Positions 33,606 to 42,607 of a stretch of DNA of 64,000 nucleotides are shown piece by piece. The DNA is from JACMNW01 sp031406155. Its GTDB lineage: Bacteria > Pseudomonadota > Alphaproteobacteria > Rhodobacterales > Rhodobacteraceae. The position numbers and the translations under genes are program-made. The DNA is taken from the NCBI GenBank assembly GCA_031406155.1, contig JANOGW010000077.1:1-64000 (forward strand), written 5' to 3'. Numbering within the stretch: the first letter of the stretch is position 1; every line of letters starts with the position of its first letter. Below the pieces are notes generated by a model. The model did not search any database and was not told the DNA's origin. It was given only the letters and a program-made list of their open reading frames with translations.

Positions 33606-34649
33606 CTATGGCACGATGACGCCCCGCCCGGCAAAGCGGCGGTTTTTGAAATCATCCAGTGCTATGTTGATGTTATCGAGCGAGTATTGCGTATAGTGCA
33701 TCTTCACCTTGCCGTCGGCGTTCAGCTCCATCAGCTCAACCAACTCGGTGTAATTGCCGACAAGGCTGCCGCCGATGTTGATCTCGTTGATCACCAGATG
33801 CGCAGTCGGCACCTCGACCTTTCCGCCGTAGCCCACCATGATCAGTTGTCCACCCGGGCGCACCATCTTCCAGCACAGGTTTTCCACACCCAGCTCGCCC
33901 ACGAAATCCATCACCACTTGCGCGCCGCCGCCGGTGATTTGCTTGATTTCCTCAACGATATTCGGGCCGCCCTCCAGTACAAAATCGGCCCCCAGTTCGT
34001 TGCACAGCGCCCGCGCGGCAGGCTCGCGGTCCACCGCGATGATCCGGCAGCCGGATATCTCGTGCAGACATTGCAGGGCTATGTGGCCAAGGCCGCCGAC
34101 ACCGACAATCACGCAATAGGCCCCGGGCCGCAGCCCCGCCGCGGCCTTTTTTGCCGCCCGGTATGCGGTGATGCCGGCGTCGGCCATCGGTGCCACATCC
34201 AGCGGTGTCACATTCGGGTTGAGCTTGATCAGGCTGCGTTCCGAAGTCAGGAAATACTCGGCAAAACCACCGTCCAGTCCAAGGCCCGGAAACGCCGAAT
34301 GCGAGCAGTGCATATCGTCGCCGTAGCGGCACGACAGGCAGATGCCGCAGGTCCGGTGCGGGTGGCAGATCACCGTGTCGCCATGCTTGACCGAGGTGAC
34401 GTTCGAGCCGACATCCTCGACCCAACCGGCATTTTCGTGGCCCATGATATAGGGCAGCAGGTTGCCGCCCTGATCCATGATGTCTTTCCACACGCCTTCG
34501 ATGATGTGCAGGTCGGTGCGGCACAAACCGGCAGCACCAACTTTGACGATCACGTCGTTTGGCCCCATAATATTCGGTGGCTTCACCGTTTCAATCTTCA
34601 ACTGAACATTCATTGCGGGGTCGTATTCGTATAGTCTTGCCGCTTTCAT
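33606..34649 (-). CDS. Zinc-dependent alcohol dehydrogenase of the monooxygenase cluster
   Basis: 347 residues. Medium-chain dehydrogenase with catalytic zinc ligands Cys43 (GLCRTDLH) and His71/Glu72 (MGHENAGWVEDV), structural zinc Cys101, Cys104, Cys107 and Cys115, and the NAD motif GVGGLGHIALQ. In the equivalent actinobacterial clusters this enzyme oxidises the alcohol made by the diiron monooxygenase, for example 2-propanol to acetone. It lies 36 bases after the chaperonin gene on the same transcript. Substrate is inferred from context. Confidence 0.87.
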   Translation of the reverse strand: MKAARLYEYDPAMNVQLKIETVKPPNIMGPNDVIVKVGAAGLCRTDLHIIEGVWKDIMDQGGNLLPYIMGHENAGWVEDVGSNVTSVKHGDTVICHPHRTCGICLSCRYGDDMHCSHSAFPGLGLDGGFAEYFLTSERSLIKLNPNVTPLDVAPMADAGITAYRAAKKAAAGLRPGAYCVIVGVGGLGHIALQCLHEISGCRIIAVDREPAARALCNELGADFVLEGGPNIVEEIKQITGGGAQVVMDFVGELGVENLCWKMVRPGGQLIMVGYGGKVEVPTAHLVINEINIGGSLVGNYTELVELMELNADGKVKMHYTQYSLDNINIALDDFKNRRFAGRGVIVP

Positions 34650-34685
34650 GGGTCAGTCCCTTTCTAAAGTCCGATGTTCAGCCGT

Positions 34686-36317
34686 TCACTTGCGACCGAG
34701 TTTTTCTGCACCGCCACCGAGGGCACCGCCCAGCGTCGGGTCTTCATCCTCGGCCAGATCGGCGATCAGGGTTTCGGTGGTCAGGATCAGAGTCGCAACT
34801 GACCCTGCATTCATCAGCGCGGCACAGGTCACCCGCACGGGGTCGATCACGCCAGCGCGCATCAGATCCTCATATGCCCCGGTTGCCGCGTTATAGCCGT
34901 GATCGCCGGGCAGCGCGCAGACCTTGCCCACCACGTCATTCGGTTCAGCGCCTGCGTTGAACGCGATCCGGGCAAGCGGCACCGTCAGCACCGATTGCAC
35001 CAGTTCCACGCCCTTACGGATATCGCCCTGCACCGTCTTCGACAGAGCGGCCAGTGAGGGGGCCACGCGCGCCAAAGCAACACCGCCACCGACCAAAACC
35101 CCCTCTTCCGCCGCCGCACGAACGGCGTTCAGCGCATCTTCAATCAACTGGATCGTTCGTTTTTGTTCCACCGGCGTCACACCGCCCGCAAGAATGGTGG
35201 CAGTACCCCCGCACAGCTTGGCCAATCGTTCCTGCAACTTGTCCTTGTCTACATTCGGCGGGGCCACGTCGAACAACCGTTGCACCTGCGCACGGCGCGC
35301 GGCGATCGCCTGCGCGTCACCATGCCCGCGCACGATGATGGTGTCGGAATTCGTGGCCTCTATCCGGTCGGCGCTGCCCATTTCGGCCCGCGTGATCGTC
35401 TCCAGACTGTCGCCCAGATCACGCGCCAGCACCTTGCCGCCGGTGATGATCGCCAGATCTTCCATCATGTTGCGCCGCCAGTGACCAAATTCCGGTGGAT
35501 GCACCACCAGGAATTTGCCGGGGCCATCCTTGCCCAGCAGGGTCACCAGAACCTCGGGCGAGGTTTCCTCGGATATGATGACCAGCGGCCGCCCGTCCTC
35601 GGCTGCAATCGCCTTGGCGGCATCCAGCTGGGCAGCCGTCTTCATCTTGATGTCGGTCAAAACGATGTAGGGATTATCGATCACCGCCCGCATCGCATCC
35701 AGATCGGTGACCATGTGATGCGAAATATAGCCGCGGTCAAACGACATGCCATCGACGACATCAAGGGTCGAGGTCGCGCCGATTCCGTAATCGGTGGAAA
35801 TGATCCCCTGCGCACCGACGCGGCGAAACGCCTCGGCGACCAGCCCCCCAAGATCAGCATTGGAAGCCGAAATTTTCGCCACCGCCGACAGCACCGCATG
35901 ATCCGTTACGGGCTTTGCCGCCGCCCGCAGCGCGCCCAGCGTTGCCTCGACTGCCAAGGCAATCCCGCGGCAGAGTTCAACAGGCTTTGCCCCTTTTTCG
36001 ATCAGCGCCACTCCGGATTTGATGATGCCGTTGGCCAGCACGATCGACGTCGTCGTGCCATCGCCCGCTACGTCATTGGTCTGCATTGACACTTCGCGCA
36101 CCACCTGCGCACCCATATTCTCAAAGCGGTCGAACAGCGCTATTTCCGATGCAATCGACACGCCATCCCGGCTGATCAGCGGCGTGCCGATGGGCCGGTC
36201 GATCATCGCGTTCATGCCCATCGGGCCAAGGGTCGATTCAATCGCTGCCGTCAGTTTCTGCACCCCTATCGCCAGCGCGCGGCGGGCCTCGTTCCCGTGG
36301 ATCATGATTTTCGGCAT
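34686..36317 (-). CDS. mimG: Dedicated GroEL-like chaperonin of the diiron monooxygenase (MimG-like)
   Basis: 543 residues, full chaperonin length. The ATP site DVAGDGTTTSIVLANGII and the segment EEGVLVGGGVALAR are kept. The N-terminal region is diverged (STLGPMGMNAMIDRPIG) and the C-terminus lacks the usual Gly-Gly-Met tail. No groES is nearby. In mycobacteria a specific GroEL-like protein, MimG, is required to fold the large MimA subunit; position and divergence here fit the same job. It is not the housekeeping chaperonin. Confidence 0.86.
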   Translation of the reverse strand: MPKIMIHGNEARRALAIGVQKLTAAIESTLGPMGMNAMIDRPIGTPLISRDGVSIASEIALFDRFENMGAQVVREVSMQTNDVAGDGTTTSIVLANGIIKSGVALIEKGAKPVELCRGIALAVEATLGALRAAAKPVTDHAVLSAVAKISASNADLGGLVAEAFRRVGAQGIISTDYGIGATSTLDVVDGMSFDRGYISHHMVTDLDAMRAVIDNPYIVLTDIKMKTAAQLDAAKAIAAEDGRPLVIISEETSPEVLVTLLGKDGPGKFLVVHPPEFGHWRRNMMEDLAIITGGKVLARDLGDSLETITRAEMGSADRIEATNSDTIIVRGHGDAQAIAARRAQVQRLFDVAPPNVDKDKLQERLAKLCGGTATILAGGVTPVEQKRTIQLIEDALNAVRAAAEEGVLVGGGVALARVAPSLAALSKTVQGDIRKGVELVQSVLTVPLARIAFNAGAEPNDVVGKVCALPGDHGYNAATGAYEDLMRAGVIDPVRVTCAALMNAGSVATLILTTETLIADLAEDEDPTLGGALGGGAEKLGRK

Positions 36318-36371
36318 AACTTCCTCCCTCGGCGAGCGCCGATATTTTGCGATTTGGTTTAGACCAGCCCG

Positions 36372-37175
36372 TCAGCGACAGGCATGGGCGGGCGGGTTCG
36401 GCGGCGTGCAATCCACCAGAATGGGCACTGGACCCGTGGTATCGGCTTCGTGGTACCGGCTGCGCTTCAGGCCCCGGCAAAGTGACCCAGAAAACTCCAT
36501 GTTGATGCGGACCGACCGCAAGAGGCCCATGTAAGCCTGAAAATCAGGGCCGATGGCGGCGCCTTGATAGGTCGGAAACGCCAGATCGCTGGCCAGCCTG
36601 GCAAGCCTCTTGGAATGAAGCAAAGACGAATATCGCACACGCTGACGGTCTTCTTCTGCGTCCTCGAAGCGGATCAGTGACAGATCGGCTAGCGTCATTG
36701 CGGTGATCCTACTTGCAGGATACCCCATCCATATCAATGCTTTGATCACTACTTCCTGACGGCGCTGAAACGCCTTTTGATCAAACTTCTCACGCAAAGC
36801 CTCCAGATTTTCGCCCGGCATCAGTTCGGCAAACACTTCAGAAAAGGCGCCGCCACGATTGATAACGGCGTTCATCTCCTCTGCCGCCATATGGTCTTGC
36901 AGGCTGACAACGGCCTGCCCCACCCAAGGCAGGCTTTCGACCTCGCGCTTGATGCCTTCGGCCATCAGAAACGCGAAATTGGGCGAACACCAATAGGTCG
37001 GCAGGCGGAACACGATCTCGACCGTGCTGATGTTTTGGCCCGTGGTTGGGCCGGCGATGGACACCGCCTCGATGAAACCCATGTCGGTCACGGGTTCATC
37101 AAGTTCGGGGTCCATCACCAGATCAAGGCGCCCCCAGACCTCATCCAGTTGCTCGGCGAACGAGGGCTGCATCAT
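36372..37175 (-). CDS. DUF59 (MIP18/PaaD-like) metal-sulfur assembly protein of the mim cluster
   Basis: 267 residues. The first ~110 residues match the DUF59 fold (VMDPELDEPVTDMGFIEAVS, with VEIVFRLPTYWCSPNFAFLM holding the conserved Cys). DUF59 proteins help build Fe-S or other metal centres. The remaining ~150 residues are helical and specific to this kind of cluster. It starts two bases after the amidohydrolase stop and precedes the chaperonin. A role in loading the diiron hydroxylase or the reductase Fe-S centre is inference from family and position. Confidence 0.78.
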   Translation of the reverse strand: MMQPSFAEQLDEVWGRLDLVMDPELDEPVTDMGFIEAVSIAGPTTGQNISTVEIVFRLPTYWCSPNFAFLMAEGIKREVESLPWVGQAVVSLQDHMAAEEMNAVINRGGAFSEVFAELMPGENLEALREKFDQKAFQRRQEVVIKALIWMGYPASRITAMTLADLSLIRFEDAEEDRQRVRYSSLLHSKRLARLASDLAFPTYQGAAIGPDFQAYMGLLRSVRINMEFSGSLCRGLKRSRYHEADTTGPVPILVDCTPPNPPAHACR

Positions 37176-37177
37176 CG

Positions 37178-38203
37178 CTACTCGGCCGCGATCAACATCG
37201 GGTGCTTGGCGAACTCCGCCTTGCGCGCCGCTATGTCGATGTTGTAAAGCCGCGCGGCGTTCAGCCCGAGGATCTTTTCCTTGATCTCGTCGGTCAGTTG
37301 CACGCCAGCGCGTTCGGACGAGATATCCTCAGGGATCTGATACGCCCACAGCTTTTCGACCAGCCATTTGGGCGTCCAGATCGCGTAGTCAGACCCGAAC
37401 AGGATCTTTTCCGGCCCGATCCAGAACAGCAGTTCCGCCATCACCTCGCCAAAGTAGCGCGGGCGCGAATGGATGAACGGCAAAGCCACGGCAAGACCGG
37501 CAAACACGTTGGTTTCCTGCGTCGCGATCCAGCAGAAATCGTCCAGCCTCGGCAGGCCGCAATGCTCGACGATCCAATTCAGGCCCTGGAAGTCGGTGGC
37601 AGCATAGTCCACGTCATGCACATCGAACGCGTCCTTGTTCAGCGGGATGATCGTCGGGCCCTTGTGAACATGGATGTTCTTGATGCCCAGCTTTTCGCAC
37701 AGCTCAAAGCATTTGTAGGCATCGGGGTCATTCAGCCGCCAGCCTTTGGACGCGCCGTTCCATTCGGCGGTGTACATCTTGACCCCTTTGATATTGTGGG
37801 TCTCTTTCATGTAATGGATGTATTCCAGCGCCTTTTCGCCATCGCGCGGATCAAATGAGCCGTTCACGATAAAGCGGTTCGGATACTTCTTGGCGACCGA
37901 GGCATTGCGCTCGATAGTGTTGAAGCCGTTCTTGTAGAAATCCGTCAGATAGGTCGAATTCAGGATGGCAATGTCATCCGGCCCGTCGATGAACAGATCG
38001 TTGTAAAGATCGGCGGCGGAGTATTTTTCGAACTTGGACTTTTCCCAAAGCTGCTCTTTCGGAGACAGCCCGCTATGGTAGGCATAAAAGCAGTCGATGA
38101 ACTGCTTGCCGTGGATGTTCTTCTGATTTTCCGGGCTGCCGTCCCAAAAATGGGTGTGGCCATCGACCACGAAAATCTCTTTGCCTTCAGGTGTCACAAA
38201 CAT
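37178..38203 (-). CDS. Amidohydrolase-family (TIM-barrel) protein of the mim cluster
   Basis: About 341 residues from ATG 38203. The amidohydrolase 2 barrel shows the HxH motif in VVDGHTHFWDG, His in IHVHKGPT, His in NWIVEHCGLPRL and Asp in ILFGSDYAIW. A gene of this type occupies the same place, after the coupling protein, in actinobacterial propane/acetone monooxygenase clusters. Its reaction there is not established to my knowledge; hydrolysis or decarboxylation of a pathway intermediate is possible. A strong hairpin separates it from the coupling-protein gene. Confidence 0.82.
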   Translation of the reverse strand: MFVTPEGKEIFVVDGHTHFWDGSPENQKNIHGKQFIDCFYAYHSGLSPKEQLWEKSKFEKYSAADLYNDLFIDGPDDIAILNSTYLTDFYKNGFNTIERNASVAKKYPNRFIVNGSFDPRDGEKALEYIHYMKETHNIKGVKMYTAEWNGASKGWRLNDPDAYKCFELCEKLGIKNIHVHKGPTIIPLNKDAFDVHDVDYAATDFQGLNWIVEHCGLPRLDDFCWIATQETNVFAGLAVALPFIHSRPRYFGEVMAELLFWIGPEKILFGSDYAIWTPKWLVEKLWAYQIPEDISSERAGVQLTDEIKEKILGLNAARLYNIDIAARKAEFAKHPMLIAAE

Positions 38204-38250
38204 CGTGGTTGCCTTTCCGTATCGTTGCGCCCTGGCGCAGTGAAATGGGG

Positions 38251-38274
38251 TGGCGCGGGGACAACCCCGCGCCA
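38251..38274 (-). other. Hairpin between coupling-protein and amidohydrolase genes
   Basis: A perfect 10-base stem, TGGCGCGGGG (38251-38260) with CCCCGCGCCA (38265-38274), closes an ACAA loop and lies just after the coupling-protein stop, without a T-run. It probably protects the mimABCD portion of the message or reduces read-through to the accessory genes. Confidence 0.55.
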
Positions 38275-38279
38275 GACGG

Positions 38280-38648
38280 TCAGATAAACTCCAGCATCTC
38301 GTCCATGTTGCCGTAGAGAATGACCGTGTTGTCATCGGCGCGAACCATGCGGCCATAATGGGTCGAGGAGTTGACCTCGAACGTCTCGCAAGTCATTTCG
38401 CGGCCCAGATACTCGCTGATCTCATCCATCTTGAAGATCAGTTTGCCGCTTCCGTCGATGCGGATCAGCGCCGGGTTGTAGGTCACGGTAACGCCCGGCT
38501 TGGCATCCATGAATTCGGCGATGGCGCGGGCCTCGACCGAATCCGACATCGTTACTCCGCACTGGTGCGAAATGGTCTTCTCGAACGTGATATCCTTCAT
38601 CGCCTTGAAGATGTTGGCGTGAGAGTTGTCGCGTGCAATGTTTGACAT
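38280..38648 (-). CDS. mimD: Diiron monooxygenase coupling/effector protein (MmoB/DmpM family)
   Basis: 122 residues, the normal size for this family, with AAGGAAA before ATG 38648. The segment RAIAEFMDAKPGVTVTYNPALIRIDG, split here as AIAEFMDAKPG and ALIRIDG, and the C-terminal region match cofactor-free coupling proteins. These bind the hydroxylase and tune electron transfer and oxygen activation. It lies 16 bases after the small hydroxylase subunit gene. Confidence 0.9.
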   Translation of the reverse strand: MSNIARDNSHANIFKAMKDITFEKTISHQCGVTMSDSVEARAIAEFMDAKPGVTVTYNPALIRIDGSGKLIFKMDEISEYLGREMTCETFEVNSSTHYGRMVRADDNTVILYGNMDEMLEFI

Positions 38649-38664
38649 GATTTGGTTTCCTTGC

Positions 38665-39723
38665 TTAGCGGGACAGGTTGAGTTCGCCGAGGATCTTGCG
38701 GAAACGTTCTTCGGACACCGTCCGCGCCTCCTCGAAACTCACCGGTTTGGAATGTGCCTGGCTCCAGATTGGCTGCAGCTGCTTGGCGGCCTTGTCGGCA
38801 AGCGCCGCATGCTTCATGACCCATTTCTGGAACAACTCGCGGTTCTGCGGGCCATAGTCCGCGTCATGGGCCAACAGGTAGATCAGGTCGATGGTGTTGG
38901 CCAGATTGCGCTCGTAGTCGCCCTCGGCGGCCGCAATCACGGACGGGGTGATGAAGTCGTTGTTGTGCGCCGCCGCCTGCATCAGGAAGCCGGAGCGGAA
39001 CAACTCGCCCACCAGCGGCTCGAACACCAGATTGATGGCGAAGTACTGCTCCAGATAGTCCGTCGCACCCATAATCGTCTCGACGCACTTGCGGGTGCCC
39101 TGCCAGATGTCATCCTCCAGCCAGAACTTCTTGCCAGCCTCGTCATCCCAGCCTTTGATATCCATGCCGATCTCGGCCAGATACAGCGTGATGTCCTGCG
39201 CCAGACGCAGCTTGTAGGACGAATTGGTCAGCGTCGCGTTGTTGATCATCTGGGTATAGCCATAACGCTGCGCCTGCATCAGCGAGGTGCCAAGGCCAAA
39301 TTCCACATGCTTCCATGCGCCCAGATGGTTCTGCAGAACCTTGAGCCATGCAGCGTCGAAAGCTTGCGGCGCGCCGGATTTACGACCGTTGTTGATGACT
39401 GACTGGACCATCACTTCGATGCGCGACTGGCGCTGGTAATGCGTGCGTTCCCATTCCTGGTCGGGCGCACGGAAGGCATGCCAGTTGCTGCTCTTGGCCT
39501 GGGTGCTGTCTTTTTCGTACGCACCCTTGCCGTTCGGAAACGCGATGATCCAGTCTTGAATCAAATAGCGTTCCGGATCGGGCTGCACGTCAACCGTGAC
39601 ATCCTCGTAATGGGTGGCGCGCTTGGCGCGGGGTTCAAAGTAACGGTATCTCCGGCTTTCGCTGTCGGCGAAAATCGCGGCCCCTGCGGCGCCGGACCCG
39701 ACCGAACTTGATGTAGCAACCAT
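38665..39723 (-). CDS. mimC: Diiron monooxygenase hydroxylase, small (beta) subunit
   Basis: About 352 residues from ATG 39723, which is preceded by AAGGGAGAGA. It is the ferritin-like beta subunit lacking iron ligands: YLIQDWIIAFPNGKG, QNHLGAWKHVEFGLGTSL and HNNDFITPSVIAAAEGD are typical of group 5 (propane monooxygenase) small subunits. It forms the structural half of the hydroxylase with the large subunit. It lies between reductase and coupling-protein genes, matching the actinobacterial mimABCD/prmABCD order. Confidence 0.9.
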   Translation of the reverse strand: MVATSSSVGSGAAGAAIFADSESRRYRYFEPRAKRATHYEDVTVDVQPDPERYLIQDWIIAFPNGKGAYEKDSTQAKSSNWHAFRAPDQEWERTHYQRQSRIEVMVQSVINNGRKSGAPQAFDAAWLKVLQNHLGAWKHVEFGLGTSLMQAQRYGYTQMINNATLTNSSYKLRLAQDITLYLAEIGMDIKGWDDEAGKKFWLEDDIWQGTRKCVETIMGATDYLEQYFAINLVFEPLVGELFRSGFLMQAAAHNNDFITPSVIAAAEGDYERNLANTIDLIYLLAHDADYGPQNRELFQKWVMKHAALADKAAKQLQPIWSQAHSKPVSFEEARTVSEERFRKILGELNLSR

Positions 39724-39763
39724 GTCTCTCTCCCTTTTGGGTAACGGGGCTAACCCCTTGGAA

Positions 39764-40831
39764 TTAATGCGCGCGCGCAGGCGCGGGCGCAGTGGACGGT
39801 GTGAACTTGTCAAAAAAGGTGCGCTCGATATCGAAGTCCTGCATGAACAGAACGGGTTGCAGCGCGTCGATCATCGGTGGCGGGCCGCAAGCATAGGCAT
39901 CGCCGTCGCCCTCGATCCCTAGCCGTTTCAGCTCGGTCCCCACAACCTGATGCACAAAGCCGGTAGCCCCCTGCCATTCGGCATCGGTATCGGCATGTGA
40001 CAGCACCGGGGTAAACGTGATGGTCGGATGCGCGTCAGTAATCGCTGCAATCTGGTCGAGGTAGAACAGATCGTCGCGTGTCCTTGCCCCGTAAAAGAAA
40101 TGCACCGGGCGATCCTCGCCACTGGCGATATGGTCGTGCAGGATCGACCAGATCGGCGACATGCCCGACCCCGCCGCAACCAGCACTATGGGTCCGGTTC
40201 GTCCTTCGCGCCGGAAGCAAGATCCGTAAGGCCCGCGGACAGTGACGGCGGCGCCGACTTCGATGCCGCCGGCGTCAAGTTCGTTGCTGAAGCGTCCGTC
40301 GGGGTATTTCTTGATGATGAAGCGGAGTTTCTGGGCTTGGTCCGGCGTATTTGCCATGGAGAACGAGCGCGTAATCTCCTCCCCATTTTTGGTCCTGACG
40401 GTGATGTCGACATATTGCCCCGCCCAGAATTTGATCGGCGTTTCAATCTCGATCTCGATCGACCTGATGTCGTGGGTTAGGTTTTCCTTGGCGCTGATCC
40501 GGCCCTTGAAGTCCTTGACCGCGATGGATTTCGACAAGAGTTCCTCGTCGAAATTCAACAACTCGATTGTCAGATCGTCCTGCGCCAGGGAACGGCACAG
40601 CAAAATGCCGCCATTGTCACGTTCGCCATCGCTGAGCGCGAAGGTGGAATATTTCAGCAGATCAACCTCGCCCTCCAGAAGGTTGCATTTGCAGGCTGAA
40701 CACTGACCTTCCTTGCAGCCATGTGGCAACGAAATGCCTTGACGGAACGCAGCGTTCAGGACGGTCTCGCCTTCTTCCACTTCGAATTCGACCCCGACGG
40801 GTTCCAGACGAACGGTGTAGGTATCAGACAT
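39764..40831 (-). CDS. mimB: Diiron monooxygenase NADH reductase (2Fe-2S/FAD)
   Basis: About 355 residues from ATG 40831. The N-terminal plant-type ferredoxin domain has Cys39, Cys44, Cys47 and Cys79 (GCKEGQCSACKCNLLEG...LLCRS). The FAD domain carries RSFSMANTP and the NAD domain VLVAAGSGMSPIWSIL, ending near YACGPPPMID. It passes electrons from NADH to the hydroxylase. It is separated from the large-subunit gene by a strong hairpin, which may allow it to be made in lower amount, and from the small-subunit gene by a weak GGGG-CTAA-CCCC stem. Confidence 0.91.
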   Translation of the reverse strand: MSDTYTVRLEPVGVEFEVEEGETVLNAAFRQGISLPHGCKEGQCSACKCNLLEGEVDLLKYSTFALSDGERDNGGILLCRSLAQDDLTIELLNFDEELLSKSIAVKDFKGRISAKENLTHDIRSIEIEIETPIKFWAGQYVDITVRTKNGEEITRSFSMANTPDQAQKLRFIIKKYPDGRFSNELDAGGIEVGAAVTVRGPYGSCFRREGRTGPIVLVAAGSGMSPIWSILHDHIASGEDRPVHFFYGARTRDDLFYLDQIAAITDAHPTITFTPVLSHADTDAEWQGATGFVHQVVGTELKRLGIEGDGDAYACGPPPMIDALQPVLFMQDFDIERTFFDKFTPSTAPAPARAH

Positions 40832-40896
40832 CTGCTTTGCGCCTTTTCGGGGTATGGCCAACCGCCCGGCGCCCAAGGGTGCCGGTTCGGGGGGGA

Positions 40897-40920
40897 TACG
40901 GGCCGGAGAACCGGCCCGTA
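40897..40920 (-). other. Hairpin between large-subunit and reductase genes
   Basis: A perfect 10-base stem, TACGGGCCGG (40897-40906) with CCGGCCCGTA (40911-40920), closes an AGAA loop 20 bases after the large-subunit stop. No T-run follows. It is the strongest hairpin in the operon and suits partial termination or 3' protection of the abundant large-subunit message. Confidence 0.6.
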
Positions 40921-40939
40921 CATCGGGATTTTCAAAAGA

Positions 40940-42607
40940 TCAGTGGCAGGGGTTGATGGTGAACCCTTTGGCATAATCGGCCAGATGCTGCTTGCGGGCT
41001 GCATCATCCATGCCGCGCAGCGCCTTCAGTGGCGAGCCAAGCTTGTTGCCGCGCACGTGGTCAAGCGTCCACATGTCCTTGTCGTCGAACCGCAGATGCG
41101 GCTGCGGGATCAAGGTCTTGCCATCCGAACGCACAAAGTTCAGATCGACAATCGCATCCGCCAGATCAACGCCGTCATACAGCGTTTCCCATTCGCGCTT
41201 GCCAGAGAACCGGCCCATCGCAGGCGTCGGGCGGCCCTGATATTCGTCCGCAAACGCCTCGACGGCAGTCCAGCGGTCGATCTCATGGGCAAACGTGTGC
41301 CACTCGCCATCAATCTTGTCGACCACCATGTCCTCGCGGATCAGGCAGGGAACAAGGCAAGACCAGCACCGGTGCGGATAGGCGTAGCCAACATCCGAGT
41401 TGAACAGCAGCACTTGCTGACCGGGCTTCGACAGCTTCGCATACCACTTCCAGAACTCGCCGAACTCGGCATACCAGCCTGGATACTTATGCTCGAACCA
41501 TTCGAAGTCTTTTTCGGTCTGCGCTTCGATCCGCCAGAAGTTTACCGGCCAACCCACCGCGAAGAACTGCCCGACCTTGTGGACATAGTTCTTCTTGGTG
41601 ATCCGCTCCCATGCCATGGTCACGTCATCATGATGGATCTTGATGCCGTACTTTTCCATCGGCAGCATGTAGGTGCGGTAGTAGTCTTCATAGACCCAGC
41701 GATGCCACATCTCGGCATAGCTTTCCTTCGACTTGTCGCGGTCCGTCGTGCCGTATTCGATGAACGTCCCGATCGCCGCATCGACAATGGCATGGTTCTG
41801 CCAGAAGGCATACTTCATGTCGCGCTCGATCAGCTGGTGGTTTTCCGGCTCTTTCAGCGCGGCCATCATCAACGAGTGGCCGTTGCCAATGTGACGGGAC
41901 TCGTCCGACTGCACTGACAGGAACACTGTCGGCAGCGCATAGTCGCCGTTGCGCGCAGCTTCTGAAGGCATGGCGACGAACAACGTGTTGGTGAACGCGG
42001 TTTCCGCCACGACGGTCAGATACATGCAGGCCGCCGTCATCGCATCGCCGGTCAGGAAGCCTTCGCCGAACTGCCGCCCGATGGTGGTGGCATAGCACTT
42101 GCCGAATGCTTCTTCGGTGATGTCAAAACCAGCCGGGTCGATGTAGTTTTCCATGTACCACTTCTTCAGGTTCATCTGAATGGTGGAATGGCGAAATTCA
42201 TCGACCATCTGCATCGTGAACCCGGTGCGCAGATCCTCGCCTGGTGCCAGACGGCTGACCATCGCCATCGAGCGTGCAGCAGAAATTTCCGGGAACGGGA
42301 TGATCGCCAGGAACAGCTTCATCCATTCAACCCAGCGTGGCTCCACATTGCGGAACATGTCGCCGCGCAGGGCCGCATCCAGCGCACCATAAACCCGGTT
42401 GTCCTTTTCCTCTTGCATCGAGAAGTAAGACCGAAGCACCTGCTTCATCGGGTCACGCGGGGCTTTGGTGATCTTGTAGTCTGTCGGGTAGGTCATCGCT
42501 TCCTGCACATAGGAAGGGTTCCACCCGAGGTCGGCTATTTTCTTGGTCGCATCGGCAACAGAAATGCCTTTTTGCGACGTGATCTTGTTTAGAGTTAGAG
42601 TCGCCAT
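40940..42607 (-). CDS. mimA: Soluble diiron monooxygenase hydroxylase, large (alpha) subunit; propane/acetone/phenol type
   Basis: 555 residues. The four-helix diiron site is complete: Glu107 (PFPEISAAR), Glu137 and His140 (DEFRHS), Glu202 (VVAETAF), Glu236 and His239 (DESRHIGNG). This is the two-His, four-Glu set of bacterial multicomponent monooxygenases. Length and motifs fit group 5 enzymes, which hydroxylate propane (at C2), acetone and phenol. It is first in the operon, with reductase, small subunit, coupling protein and chaperonin following. Substrate among short alkanes, ketones and phenols cannot be fixed from sequence. Confidence 0.92.
   Translation of the reverse strand: MATLTLNKITSQKGISVADATKKIADLGWNPSYVQEAMTYPTDYKITKAPRDPMKQVLRSYFSMQEEKDNRVYGALDAALRGDMFRNVEPRWVEWMKLFLAIIPFPEISAARSMAMVSRLAPGEDLRTGFTMQMVDEFRHSTIQMNLKKWYMENYIDPAGFDITEEAFGKCYATTIGRQFGEGFLTGDAMTAACMYLTVVAETAFTNTLFVAMPSEAARNGDYALPTVFLSVQSDESRHIGNGHSLMMAALKEPENHQLIERDMKYAFWQNHAIVDAAIGTFIEYGTTDRDKSKESYAEMWHRWVYEDYYRTYMLPMEKYGIKIHHDDVTMAWERITKKNYVHKVGQFFAVGWPVNFWRIEAQTEKDFEWFEHKYPGWYAEFGEFWKWYAKLSKPGQQVLLFNSDVGYAYPHRCWSCLVPCLIREDMVVDKIDGEWHTFAHEIDRWTAVEAFADEYQGRPTPAMGRFSGKREWETLYDGVDLADAIVDLNFVRSDGKTLIPQPHLRFDDKDMWTLDHVRGNKLGSPLKALRGMDDAARKQHLADYAKGFTINPCH

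Noticed and set aside
34686..36317. Housekeeping GroEL
   Set aside because: No groES partner, diverged N-terminus, no Gly-Met tail, and placement inside a monooxygenase operon.
40721..41917. Antisense frame of 398 codons over mimA
   Set aside because: mimA on the other strand has a complete diiron site; the antisense translation shows no family features.
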